Below are positions 9,018 through 18,391 of a DNA stretch of 45,730 bases, in pieces. Where the stretch lies: assembly GCA_031291475.1 (NCBI GenBank), contig JARLIY010000115.1, forward strand, positions 1 to 45,730. The letters run 5' to 3'. This DNA is from Xanthobacteraceae bacterium. Its GTDB lineage: Bacteria > Pseudomonadota > Alphaproteobacteria > Rhizobiales > Xanthobacteraceae. The notes beneath the pieces are model-generated. The model was not told where the DNA came from. It made no database searches and saw only the letters and a program-made list of their open reading frames with translations. The position numbers were made by a program, and so were the translations under genes. Position 1 is the first letter of the stretch, and the number at the start of each line of letters is the position of its first letter.

Positions 9018-9077
9018 CTGTACTCTTTACGCCACCCAAGCGCCGGCGAACGCAGTTCGCCGGCGGAACGAGTACAG
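9018..9077 (-). promoter_or_regulatory. Nested inverted repeats in the leader of the L,D-transpeptidase gene
   Basis: A perfect 11-base inverted repeat, CGCCGGCGAAC (9041-9051) and GTTCGCCGGCG (9055-9065), is separated by 3 bases. It is enclosed by a second perfect pair, CTGTACTC (9018-9025) and GAGTACAG (9070-9077). In mRNA reading leftward the outer arm ends 8 bases before the ATG at 9009 and would cover the only purine-rich stretch that could bind the ribosome. It may act as an operator, a cruciform or a translation-controlling hairpin; only the symmetry is observed. Confidence 0.55.
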
Positions 9078-9321
9078 GCGCAAACCTCGACTGTTTGGTA
9101 AATTTTTTCCCGCGCGGCTCGCCGAGCGCGTTCTTCGTACATTGTTCATCAAGTTACAGTTTATTTTGAGTGAATAGCGCGGGGTTATGGTTAACCGCTC
9201 GTATGCCATTTTGGCGTCCCGCTTCGACGCCGTGACGGCGGCGCCCCCATGAACGCGGCATTAAGCCGGCAACCTCTAATCTTGCCCGAGATTTTCGATC
9301 GGTGAGATTGGTCGGTAAGAG
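9078..9321. other. Divergent intergenic region between ldt and cheZ-like genes
   Basis: Together with the ldt leader this makes a gap of about 310 bases with no gene. It contains the most A/T-rich stretch nearby (about 9140-9200, including GTTACAGTTTATTTTGAGTG). It probably carries the promoters for the leftward L,D-transpeptidase and the rightward CheZ-like gene, but I cannot place -35/-10 boxes with confidence. Confidence 0.35.
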
Positions 9322-9999
9322 ATGGCCGCGCCGCGCAAGATCTTTCGCATCGAAGAGACGGCTGCGCTTTCCGTGCAATCGCCGATCGATGGGTCGCCGA
9401 CGCCGCAGCTTGCCGACATCATGCAGGAGCTTAGCGCGCTGCGTGCGCTGTTTGCCCAATCGCCCATCGACTCCGGAGCGTCGCAGCACGACGAAATCCA
9501 GCGCCTCACATCCGAGCTGCGCCGCGTTCATTCCGCCATCAGCGGAACGGAGCCGGAGCCTGCCGGCGGCAACGGCCCGCGCGCGCCGGCGGCGGCGCCG
9601 ACCCGCATCGCCGACGAGCTGGAAGCGGTCATGGCAGGCGGCGAGCAGGCGACGCAACGAATCCTCGCGGCGGCCGAAGACATCGATCAGGCGGCCAACA
9701 CGTTGTCGGCGGCGCTCAAGAGCGACCTCGAGCAAGGGCTCGCCCAGGACATCCGGGATCGCGTCATTCAAATCTTCGAGGCCTGCAATTATCAGGATCT
9801 CACCGGCCAACGCGTGGCCAAAGTGATGGCGATGCTGGCCCGGATCGAGCGCCAGATCGCCCGCGCTCTCAATGAACGCAGCCGTGCCGCGCCGTCCGCG
9901 CATGGTCCGCGTCTGCCGAACGATCGCGGTCACGTCTCGCAGAGCGATGTCGACACGATGTTCGAAGGCGAGGCCAAGTCTAAGGCCAAGTCTGCCTGA
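9322..9999 (+). CDS. cheZ: CheZ-like CheY-P phosphatase
   Basis: A 225-residue, mostly helical soluble protein. Residues about 148-170 (VIQIFEACNYQDLTGQRVAK) match the CheZ catalytic helix, with the D-x-x-x-Q pair that in E. coli CheZ activates the water attacking phospho-Asp (here Asp159 and Gln163). The C-terminal tail VSQSDVDTMFEG (205-216) resembles the E. coli CheZ peptide that docks on CheY. Between them lies a flexible stretch, and the N-terminal half is a long helix interrupted by an Ala/Pro-rich linker. No chemotaxis or flagellar gene is nearby, so the target response regulator is unknown. The match is by motif only; overall similarity to gammaproteobacterial CheZ is low. Confidence 0.75.
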   Translation: MAAPRKIFRIEETAALSVQSPIDGSPTPQLADIMQELSALRALFAQSPIDSGASQHDEIQRLTSELRRVHSAISGTEPEPAGGNGPRAPAAAPTRIADELEAVMAGGEQATQRILAAAEDIDQAANTLSAALKSDLEQGLAQDIRDRVIQIFEACNYQDLTGQRVAKVMAMLARIERQIARALNERSRAAPSAHGPRLPNDRGHVSQSDVDTMFEGEAKSKAKSA

Positions 10000-10020
10000 G
10001 CATTCCGCTCGCAGTGCCGG

Positions 10021-10536
10021 TCAATGCGGCCGGCGCGCCATGCCTTCCGGTCCACAGCGCACGTAAACTCCGGTGCCGTAACGGGCGGCAACTTCCGGGT
10101 TTACCCAGCGCAACACCAGCGCGCGGCCGTCGAACGACACGATCTCACGATCCTCCATGCCGCCGGCCGGGCCCGGCGGGCCGATATAATTCTTGCTGCT
10201 GGGACTGCCTTTGAGATTGAGCTCACGCAATTGGGCGCTGTCGGCGAGGTACATCAATACGCCGCCATTTGGACCGCGATTGATGATCACGGGCTGGCCG
10301 CACTGGCTGCGCGCCGCAGCCTCCGTGCGCGCCCGGTCCGTGTCGTTGTGATAGGCGCCATAGCCCCAGCGGCCGACGATTTCTTCGGGCCTGATTGAGG
10401 CGGGAATCTCCGGAGCCGCGGGCGGCGCCGCCATCGGCGGCGCCTCGATCGCCGGCGGATTGGTCGTGCAGGCGCAAAGCGCGAGTAACAACGCCAAAAC
10501 GCCAGCGCATCGGAAGTAGCGCAGCGACGCGCTCAT
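10021..10536 (-). CDS. Putative lipoprotein of unknown function
   Basis: A 171-residue exported lipoprotein. The N-terminus has a basic start, a hydrophobic core (VLALLLALCAC) and a lipobox L-C-A-C that puts the lipidated cysteine at residue 23. A Pro/Ala-rich linker (about 26-50) leads into a small domain with IVGRWGYGAYHNDTD, a cysteine in RSQCGQP and a second in VRCGPEG, which could form a disulfide. I do not recognise the domain family. The start at 10536 has a good ribosome site (GGGAGAGAGCC). It ends 21 bases from the CheZ-like stop, convergently. Confidence 0.75.
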   Translation of the reverse strand: MSASLRYFRCAGVLALLLALCACTTNPPAIEAPPMAAPPAAPEIPASIRPEEIVGRWGYGAYHNDTDRARTEAAARSQCGQPVIINRGPNGGVLMYLADSAQLRELNLKGSPSSKNYIGPPGPAGGMEDREIVSFDGRALVLRWVNPEVAARYGTGVYVRCGPEGMARRPH

Positions 10537-10648
10537 AAAAGGCTCTCTCCCAATCCCGGATTGCGAAGCGTATCGCCTCGATCAACCGCGGGGCCGTCGC
10601 CGCCCCTTTGGCCGAACATTTGGCCGGCATGGTGGCGAGTTTTCGTAC

Positions 10649-10725
10649 CTAGTGTCCCGATTCTGAAGTTCGCAGGTCTTAGCGGTCCACTCTCGTGCGA
10701 ACTTCGGAATCAAAGGGGACACTAG
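10649..10725. repeat. Small palindromic repeat element 1
   Basis: A 77-base imperfect palindrome: the left arm begins CTAGTGTCCC and runs to GAAGTTCGCA; the right arm is its reverse complement apart from a 4-5 base insertion and one mismatch, ending GGGACACTAG. There is no coding potential. It resembles the short intergenic palindromes (MITE- or REP-like) common in Bradyrhizobium-type genomes. It shares its CTAGTG ends and a TGAAGTTC core with the neighbouring element 2. Confidence 0.75.
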
Positions 10726-10739
10726 CGACTTTATCATTT

Positions 10740-10820
10740 CTAGTGCGGTTTTTGGATTTGAAGTTCCTACCTAAACGAGGATGCCGCTCAATCGTAGGAA
10801 CTTCAAATCCACCGCACTAG
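10740..10820. repeat. Small palindromic repeat element 2
   Basis: An 81-base palindrome starting 14 bases after element 1. The left arm starts CTAGTGCGG and contains GGATTTGAAGTTCCTAC; the right arm is GTAGGAACTTCAAATCC followed by ACCGCACTAG. The arms match for about 27 bases apart from a 4-base insertion on the left, around a loop of about 23 bases. It is non-coding. Transcription would give a very stable hairpin. It lies about 85 bases before the groES promoter. Confidence 0.78.
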
Positions 10821-10903
10821 GGCTAGGCCCTCGCGACCGTGCCGCGATTTTGCGGCGGCAAAAGCCGCCGCCGCCGATTTGCGGCGCCCTTCGGCTGCGC
10901 CGC

Positions 10904-10932
10904 TTGACAGTCCCGATGTCAGACCTTATGTC
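10904..10932 (+). promoter_or_regulatory. Putative sigma-70-type promoter of groESL
   Basis: TTGACA at 10904-10909 and TATGTC at 10927-10932 are separated by 17 bases. The -35 is perfect and the -10 keeps the first three consensus bases. The predicted start near 10939 falls just before the CIRCE operator, the usual arrangement for HrcA-repressed groE operons. Confidence 0.6.
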
Positions 10933-10944
10933 CCGGATGGTTTG

Positions 10945-10971
10945 CTGGCACTCAAAGATGAAGAGTGCTAA
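10945..10971 (+). promoter_or_regulatory. CIRCE operator (HrcA binding site)
   Basis: CTGGCACTC-N9-GAGTGCTAA matches the CIRCE consensus TTAGCACTC-N9-GAGTGCTAA in 16 of 18 arm positions with the exact 9-base spacer. HrcA binds here and represses groESL until heat shock titrates GroEL. It lies between the promoter and the groES start, about 65 bases upstream of the ATG. That the operator and promoter are intact matters for judging the amber codon in groEL. Confidence 0.92.
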
Positions 10972-11036
10972 GTATCTTAAATCGCAAGTGTTTTTCTCCA
11001 ACGCTGGACCGCTCCGCGAGCGGCGATGAGGTGATC

Positions 11037-11333
11037 ATGGCGAAGCTCAAATTCCGTCCCCTGCATGACCGTGTTGTCGTCAAGCGCATCGATGCGGAGG
11101 AAAAATCCAAGGGCGGCATCATCATTCCCGATACCGTCAAGGAGAAGCCGCAGGAGGGCGAAATCGTCGCCGTTGGTCCCGGCGGCCGCGACGAGAACGG
11201 CAAGCTCGTGGTCATGGGCGTCAAGGCCGGCGACCGCGTGCTGTTCGGCAAATGGTCCGGTACCGAAGTCAAGCTCGATGGCGATGACCTCCTCATCATG
11301 AAGGAGTCCGACATCATGGGTGTGATTTCCTGA
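11037..11333 (+). CDS. groES: Co-chaperonin GroES
   Basis: The 98-residue lid of the GroEL folding chamber. The whole family pattern is present: [19 protein letters not shown] at the N-terminus, the mobile loop [20 protein letters not shown] (residues about 25-44) and [20 protein letters not shown] near the end. The ATG at 11037 is preceded by GAGGTG. An upstream in-frame start at 10965 lies inside CIRCE and is rejected. groEL begins 50 bases downstream in the same operon. Confidence 0.97.
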   Translation: MAKLKFRPLHDRVVVKRIDAEEKSKGGIIIPDTVKEKPQEGEIVAVGPGGRDENGKLVVMGVKAGDRVLFGKWSGTEVKLDGDDLLIMKESDIMGVIS

Positions 11334-11377
11334 AAGCTTCGCATCAGGGCCGCCCAAAAAACAAAACCCAGGAGTGA

Positions 11378-13027
<1,650 letters not shown>

Positions 13028-13054
13028 TCCTTTCGCTTATCGTCGAAACGAAAG

Positions 13055-13081
13055 GGGCGCGGTGCAGACCGCGCCCGTTTT
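13055..13081 (+). terminator. Rho-independent terminator of groESL
   Basis: GGGCGCGGT (13055-13063), a 4-base loop GCAG and ACCGCGCCC (13068-13076) form a perfect 9-base-pair stem, followed by GTTTT. It starts 28 bases after the groEL stop and separates the operon from the methyltransferase gene. Confidence 0.8.
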
Positions 13082-13124
13082 GCGCTATGGTGCGCGAGCA
13101 TACCCGAGAATTCTGGAAGTAAGC

Positions 13125-13943
13125 ATGGCAACCGCAGACATCGATCCGTTCGCAAGATTCAAAGAAGTCCAGCGCGAAGCATGGGCGGTGTTTGGTCCGG
13201 TTGAGGCTTCTACAACCGTGCCCGCCGCGAAATTGGTGAAATTCGCGGAAGTGGCTCCGGGACAGCGCGTGCTCGATGTTGCCTGCGGAACCGGCGTCGT
13301 TGCCGTTACCGCGGGGCGGCGCGGCGCCAAGGCTTCCGGGCTCGATTTGTCGCCGGTGCTGGTGGAGCGCGCTCGCCACAACGCCACTTTGGCGGAGGTC
13401 GATATCGACTTCGTCGAGGGCGACGCGGAGGCGCTGCCTTATCCGGACGCCTCATTCGATGTCGTACTCAGCCAATTCGGCCACATCTTCGCGCCACGTC
13501 CCGCCCTCGTCGTCAAGGAGATGCTGCGGGTGCTGAAGCCCGGCGGCCGCATTGCATTTTCTACTTGGCCGCCCGAGCATTTCACCGGACGCATGTTTGC
13601 CTTCGTCGCGCGCAACATGCCGCCGCCTCCGGCGGGCGTCGATCCGCCGGCGCCGCCACCGTTGTGGGGCGACCCCAATATTATTCGCGAGCGCCTCGGC
13701 AAGGCTGTGAAGGATCTGACGTTCGAGCGCGATACGCTGATCATGCCCAATCTAAGCCTTCACCACTTCCGCCTTGCGCAAGAGAAGACCATCGGCCCGC
13801 TGACCAAGCTCGTCGCCTCGCTGGAGAGCGACCCGCGCAAGCTTGCGCAGATTCGCGCCGAGTTCGACGCATTGGCCAACGACGTCTACAAAGACAACGC
13901 CATCCACATGCACTTCCTCATGACGCGAGCGACCAAGTCGTAA
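13125..13943 (+). CDS. Class I SAM-dependent methyltransferase
   Basis: A 272-residue cytoplasmic methyltransferase. SAM-binding motif I is VLDVACGTGVVAV (residues about 49-61), the acidic end of strand 2 is GLDLS (72-76), then GDAEALPYPDASFDVVLSQF (99-118) and RVLKPGGRIAFSTW, as in the UbiE/Methyltransf_11 group. The C-terminal half has a Pro-rich insert (PPPPAGVDPPAPPP) and a helical cap that may bind the substrate, which is unknown. The ATG at 13125 is favoured because the open frame upstream overlaps groEL and carries no domain. It stands alone after the groEL terminator. Confidence 0.88.
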   Translation: MATADIDPFARFKEVQREAWAVFGPVEASTTVPAAKLVKFAEVAPGQRVLDVACGTGVVAVTAGRRGAKASGLDLSPVLVERARHNATLAEVDIDFVEGDAEALPYPDASFDVVLSQFGHIFAPRPALVVKEMLRVLKPGGRIAFSTWPPEHFTGRMFAFVARNMPPPPAGVDPPAPPPLWGDPNIIRERLGKAVKDLTFERDTLIMPNLSLHHFRLAQEKTIGPLTKLVASLESDPRKLAQIRAEFDALANDVYKDNAIHMHFLMTRATKS

Positions 13944-13954
13944 GCCGCCGGCCT

Positions 13955-14362
13955 TCAGTTCGTCATCAGGTGGAAGCGCAACGTCGTCGCGCCGCGCAGT
14001 TCGATGATGTCGCCGCGGCGCCGCCAGTTCGTCATCTGCGCAAGCGCCGCCAAAAGCTTCTCGTCGCCGCTCTGCCGGTCCGGCGCACATTGCGCCGGAT
14101 CGGCGGGACCGGAAACAATGCTGATGGAATCCTCGCCGACATTGGCCTGGCCGTGCAGCCGCGCGCACCAAAGCTCGATCGAGACAGCGCCGTTGGCGTC
14201 GATCTCCAGTATCGGGACGCCCTTGGTGCCGGGCATCGGCGAAGCGTCGAGCATGAGCTCGCGATCGAACGGGAATGCGCGATCGCTCGCCAGAGCTGGG
14301 CTTGTTGAACTCGCAAGGATCACTATGAGGCAGCAGGCGAGACGCCGGCGCAGGCGAGGCAT
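13955..14362 (-). CDS. Exported META/HslJ-like domain protein
   Basis: 135 residues from the ATG at 14362, beginning with a signal peptide (MPRLRRRLACCLIVILASS, cleavage near ALAS-D). The mature part is about 110 residues: a beta-rich domain with two cysteines (WCARLHG and AQCAPD), a run EKLLAALAQMTNWRRRGDII and a final strand LRGATTLRFHLM. This spacing resembles META-domain (HslJ-like) periplasmic proteins; I judge the family likely but not certain. The upstream extension to 14554 has no signal-peptide character. It is convergent with the methyltransferase. Confidence 0.65.
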   Translation of the reverse strand: MPRLRRRLACCLIVILASSTSPALASDRAFPFDRELMLDASPMPGTKGVPILEIDANGAVSIELWCARLHGQANVGEDSISIVSGPADPAQCAPDRQSGDEKLLAALAQMTNWRRRGDIIELRGATTLRFHLMTN

Positions 14363-14537
14363 TTTGTTTTCCCGGTTCGGGGGTAGAGCGGAGAGAGTTA
14401 GGCGAGGATCGCCGGTGGGCTCACCATGATCTACTCCGGAGCGTGGCACCCGGCCAAGGCTTTTTTTCGCCACGCAGGATAGTTGTTGATTGCAAACCAA
14501 AGCGGCGGTTCGTTTGCACATTCTCAGCGCCGAATCG

Positions 14538-14564
14538 AAAAACCCCGCGGCCAAAACCGCGAGG
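14538..14564 (-). terminator. Rho-independent terminator of the lactate/glycolate permease gene
   Basis: Read on the minus strand, CCTCGCGG, loop TTTTGG and CCGCGGGG form an 8-pair stem (one G-U) directly followed by TTTTT. It sits about 20 bases after the permease stop at 14585. Confidence 0.82.
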
Positions 14565-14584
14565 ATTCCGATAAGCCCAACCGG

Positions 14585-16243
14585 CTAGTGAACGATCATG
14601 CCGGTGAACACATAGGCTTGCAACATCACCAGGATGCCGACGAGACAAGCGAGCGCAATCGAGTGAAAGAACACGAAACGCAGGATCGAGCCTTCGTGCC
14701 CAAACCAGTTGGTTGCGGTCGACGCGACGACGATCGACTGCGCGTCGATCATCTTGCCCATGACGCCGCCCGAAGAATTGGCCGCACTCATGAGGATCGG
14801 CGAAAGACCAAGCTGTTCCGAGGTGATCTTCTGCAAGCCCCCAAACAGCACGTTGGACGCCGTGTCGGAGCCGGTAAGTGCAACGCCGAGCCAGCCGAGC
14901 AACGTACCAAAGAAGGGATACAGTATCCCGGCGCCGGCAAACGCCAAGCCCAGTGTCGCATCGATGCCGGAGAACCGCGTCAACGTACCGATCGCCAGCA
15001 TTGCCGAAATGGTAATCAGTGAATATGCGCAGACCTTGATGGTGCGGCCGTATTCGACGACGAGCTTTGCCGGCGAGAACCCCATAACGAAGCCGGAAAT
15101 AATCGCCGCGAGCAGCATGCCCGAGCCAGTGAACGATAGATAAGTGAAGGCGAATACCGCGCCCTCCGCCGTCGGCTTTGCAACCACCGGCGGCACCTTT
15201 TGCACCAGATTATGGAGGCCCGCGACCGGGTAGTTCCAGGTGAAGATCGGGTTGACCAGGCTCTTGAACCAACCGGTGCCCCAGACCAGCAACATCACAC
15301 AGACGATGATCCACGGCAGCAGCGAGCGCAGGACTACGGCGGTTGTCAGCGCGGCCGTCTTCGTCGCCGGCGGCGGCGGTATGGTGGCGGCGGAGTCGTC
15401 GCGGCTGCGCAATGCGGGCGACAGCCACAGTTCCTCCGGCTCCCAAACTCTGAGGAATCCGATCAGGCAGGCCATGGAGATGAGCGAGGCGCCAATGTCG
15501 ACAATCCACGGATTGATGAAATTCGAGATCAGGAATTGCGGAATCGCAAATGTCAGGCCGCAGACCAGGATCGCCGGCCAGATTTGCAGCATGCCGCGAA
15601 AGCCGGCGAAGGCCCAGATCAACCAAAACGGCACGATCAGCGAGAAGAACGGCAATTGCCGCCCGACCATCGCGCCAAGCAGGTACGGATCGAGTCCAGT
15701 GACGCTGGCAAGCCCGGCGATCGGCGTGCCAAGCGCGCCATAGGCGACCGGTGCCGTATTGGCAATCAGTGAAAGACCGGACGCGGCAAGCGGCGAGAAC
15801 CCAAGACCGATCAGGATGGCGCCAGTCACCGCGACCGGCGTGCCGAAACCGGAAGCACCTTCGAAAAACGCGCCGAAGGAAAACGCGATGAGCAGCAGCT
15901 GCAGGCGCCGATCACGCGTGACGCCGCCGATCGCCTGCGACAAGGTCGCGAAGGCGCCGGTCGCCACAGTCAGGCGATAGAGAAAGATGACGTTAAGGAC
16001 GATCCATCCAATGGGGAAGAAGCCTATGACGGCGCCGAGCACCGCGGCGCGAAGGGCCAAGCCGGCCGGCATCGTGAACAGGAAGATCGCCACCAAAATC
16101 GCCACGACCAGCGCGATCACCGCGGCGAGATGCGCCTTGGCCTTCCCGGACGCGATTAGGACGAGCAACGACACGACCGGCAAGGCAGCCGCAATTGTCG
16201 AGAGGGCGGGGTTGCCGAACGGATCGTAAACTTGATTCCACAT
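14585..16243 (-). CDS. lldP: L-lactate/glycolate permease, LldP (LctP) family
   Basis: A 552-residue inner-membrane carrier with about 12-14 hydrophobic segments, of the family that imports L-lactate, D-lactate and glycolate with protons. Family-typical stretches are FSFGAFFEGASGFGTPVAV (about residues 121-139), LGTPIAGLASVTGLD and, near the end, GVALTGSDTASNVLFGGLQ with SANSSGGVMGKMIDAQS. The ATG at 16243 has a GGGAGAG ribosome site. The glycolate oxidase genes glcDEF lie about 4 kb away on the same strand, so glycolate is a plausible substrate, though lactate fits equally well by sequence. Confidence 0.9.
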   Translation of the reverse strand: MWNQVYDPFGNPALSTIAAALPVVSLLVLIASGKAKAHLAAVIALVVAILVAIFLFTMPAGLALRAAVLGAVIGFFPIGWIVLNVIFLYRLTVATGAFATLSQAIGGVTRDRRLQLLLIAFSFGAFFEGASGFGTPVAVTGAILIGLGFSPLAASGLSLIANTAPVAYGALGTPIAGLASVTGLDPYLLGAMVGRQLPFFSLIVPFWLIWAFAGFRGMLQIWPAILVCGLTFAIPQFLISNFINPWIVDIGASLISMACLIGFLRVWEPEELWLSPALRSRDDSAATIPPPPATKTAALTTAVVLRSLLPWIIVCVMLLVWGTGWFKSLVNPIFTWNYPVAGLHNLVQKVPPVVAKPTAEGAVFAFTYLSFTGSGMLLAAIISGFVMGFSPAKLVVEYGRTIKVCAYSLITISAMLAIGTLTRFSGIDATLGLAFAGAGILYPFFGTLLGWLGVALTGSDTASNVLFGGLQKITSEQLGLSPILMSAANSSGGVMGKMIDAQSIVVASTATNWFGHEGSILRFVFFHSIALACLVGILVMLQAYVFTGMIVH

Positions 16244-16607
16244 AGCGGTTCTCTCCCTCAGCGGCCGTTATTGCATGTACGGCCTGTTCTCAGTGCAAAG
16301 CAGCCTCGCAAACCGGCCGATTCGCCGTTGGCGCACTATGGTGGAACATGGACAAAATGCTGCCGAACCCAGTGGCTTGGGCCGGAACTGCCCCGCCATA
16401 TCCAAATCCCGTTAGCGTGGGAACCCCCGTCGCCCGAAGGCTATGTTATTGTGAAAAGCAAGCGTGCGACAATACTTACTTGCCTTAAGTTCGGCGTCGA
16501 TATGCCCCAATGAATGTCCGGGTTTCATGTTGGGCATACGCGGCTTTTTGTGCCGCACACGGCACCGGATTTTCGCGTCGCGGGCGCGATAAAGACAGGA
16601 GTAACTT
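16244..16607. other. Intergenic region between the divergent lldP and SbmA-like genes
   Basis: A gap of 364 bases with no credible gene; the open frame at 16232-16513 has no domain and unlike codon use. The left part should carry the leftward lldP promoter. The right part (about 16440-16600) is A/T-richer and has two hairpins facing the ABC transporter gene, listed separately. I cannot place -35/-10 boxes with confidence. Confidence 0.4.
16502..16565 (+). promoter_or_regulatory. Two consecutive hairpins in the leader of the SbmA-like gene
   Basis: Hairpin A (16502-16537): ATGCCC pairs with GGGCAT and ATGAA with TTCAT around a 9-base loop, with a small internal bulge. Hairpin B (16550-16565): GTGCCG, loop CACA, CGGCAC, a perfect 6-pair stem preceded by CTTTTT. 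The T-run between them is placed where A could act as a terminator. The ribosome site AGGAG follows about 33 bases later. An attenuation role is inference only. Confidence 0.4.
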
Positions 16608-18356
16608 TTGAAAAGCCTTGCCTCGACGATCGCCACGATCTGGCGGCTGTCCGTGCCCTATTTCCGCTCGGACGACCGCTGGCCGGGCCGCGTTTTGCTG
16701 GCTTCGGTGATCGCGATCGAGCTTTCGCTCGTGGCGATCCAGGTCATCCTCAATCAGTGGTACAATCGTTTTTACAACACGCTGCAGGACCACGACTGGA
16801 ACGCCTTCGTCAGCGCCATCCTGTTCTTCTGCGGGATCGCGGCCGTCTATACCGTACTGGCGGTCTATCAGCTCTATCTCAATCAATGGCTGCAAATCCG
16901 CTGGCGCCGCTGGATGACGCAGACTTATCTGCGCCAGTGGCTTCAATCCGCCAACCACTACCGCATGCAGCTGCTCGGCGACACCGCCGACAATCCGGAC
17001 CAGCGCATCGCCGACGACTTGCAGATGTTCGTGCAATACACGCTTACAATCGGCATCGGCTTGCTCAGCTCCATCGTGACGTTGTTTTCGTTTGTCGTCA
17101 TCTTGTGGAACTTGTCCGTACACGCGCCCCTGACTTTGTTCGGCGCCAACCTCGGCATTCCGGGTTACCTGGTATGGGCGGCTTTGATCTATGCCGTGAT
17201 CGGTACGGCGCTCACCCATCTCATCGGCTGGCGGCTCATTCCGCTTAACTTCCAGCAGCAGCGCTTCGAAGCCGATTTCCGCTTCAATCTCGTGCGCACG
17301 CGCGAAAACGCCGAGCAGATCGCAGCGCTGGGCGGCGAGGCGGCCGAGCGCGAGCGTCACCTCAACCGTTTCGGCAACGTGGTCGCCAACTGGCTCGCGC
17401 TGATGCAGCGGCAGAAACAGCTCACCTTCTTCACCCAAAGCTACTCGCAGGCTTCGGTGATCTTTCCCTATATCGTGGTGAGCCCGGCCTACTTCTCCGG
17501 CGCGATGCAGCTCGGCGGCTTGATGCAGACGGCATCCGCCTTCAACAGCGTGCAGAATGCGCTGTCCTACTTCATCACCGCGTACCGGCAGATCGCGGAA
17601 TGGCGCGCGGTGATCGCCCGCTTGACCGGGTTCGAAGAGGCGATCGCGGCCGGAGAGGCCGCCGCGGTAACACCGCCGGCCGTCGAGCTCGTCCCTCGCA
17701 AGAGCGGAGCCGTGTTCGCGGTCGATCGGCTCAACGTCCGGCTACCCGGAGGCGAGCCGATCGTCGCCGCCGAGCACATCGCCTTTCCCGCCGGCGAGCG
17801 CGTCCTCGTCACCGGGCCGTCCGGCTCCGGTAAATCGACCCTGTTCCGCGCGATCACCGGAATCTGGCCATTCGGATCAGGCCAGGTGATGGTGCCCGAG
17901 GGCGCCAAGGTGATGTTGGCACCGCAGCGGCCTTATTTCCCTTTGGCGACGCTGGCGACGGCGGTCGGCTTTCCGGCGGAGGCCGGCACATTCGACGACG
18001 CCCGCGTCGCTGAGGCCTTGGTCGCGGTCGGACTGCCGCAGCTCGTCGGCCGGCTCGGCGAAGAAGCGCATTGGAACCGCCTGCTCTCGCAAGGCGAGCA
18101 GCAGCGGCTCGCCATCGCGCGGGCGCTGCTGCACGCCCCCGATTATCTTTTCCTCGATGAAGCGACGGCCGCGCTCGATGAAGCCGCCGAAGCGGTGCTC
18201 TACCGTCTGCTCCAGGACCGCCTCAAGGACACGACCATCATCTCCATCGGGCATCGCTCCACTCTCAACGCCTTCCACGGCCGCCGCATCGAGCTGGTGC
18301 CGGGTGAAGCCGTCACGCGCGTGCAGGAGGTCCCCTTGGCTTCGGCCGCCGAGTGA
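16608..18356 (+). CDS. ABC transporter, fused membrane/ATPase, SbmA/BacA-YddA type
   Basis: A 582-residue half-transporter of the group annotated as vitamin B12/bleomycin/peptide exporters or importers (SbmA_BacA membrane domain fused to an ATPase, as in YddA and Rv1819c). The membrane domain (about 1-330) opens with a helix containing LLASVIAIELSLVAIQVILN and the family motif NQWYNRFYNTLQDHDW. The ATPase has Walker A GPSGSGKST (403-411), signature LSQGEQQRLAIARALL (about 493) and Walker B YLFLDEATAALDE (about 512). The start is TTG with a strong AGGAG ribosome site 5-9 bases upstream. In rhizobia the related BacA matters in symbiosis, but this protein carries its own ATPase and is a different subfamily. 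Confidence 0.88.
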   Translation: MKSLASTIATIWRLSVPYFRSDDRWPGRVLLASVIAIELSLVAIQVILNQWYNRFYNTLQDHDWNAFVSAILFFCGIAAVYTVLAVYQLYLNQWLQIRWRRWMTQTYLRQWLQSANHYRMQLLGDTADNPDQRIADDLQMFVQYTLTIGIGLLSSIVTLFSFVVILWNLSVHAPLTLFGANLGIPGYLVWAALIYAVIGTALTHLIGWRLIPLNFQQQRFEADFRFNLVRTRENAEQIAALGGEAAERERHLNRFGNVVANWLALMQRQKQLTFFTQSYSQASVIFPYIVVSPAYFSGAMQLGGLMQTASAFNSVQNALSYFITAYRQIAEWRAVIARLTGFEEAIAAGEAAAVTPPAVELVPRKSGAVFAVDRLNVRLPGGEPIVAAEHIAFPAGERVLVTGPSGSGKSTLFRAITGIWPFGSGQVMVPEGAKVMLAPQRPYFPLATLATAVGFPAEAGTFDDARVAEALVAVGLPQLVGRLGEEAHWNRLLSQGEQQRLAIARALLHAPDYLFLDEATAALDEAAEAVLYRLLQDRLKDTTIISIGHRSTLNAFHGRRIELVPGEAVTRVQEVPLASAAE

Positions 18357-18391
18357 ATACGTTATAGCGTTCTAGACGGAGGGTTCGCGCC

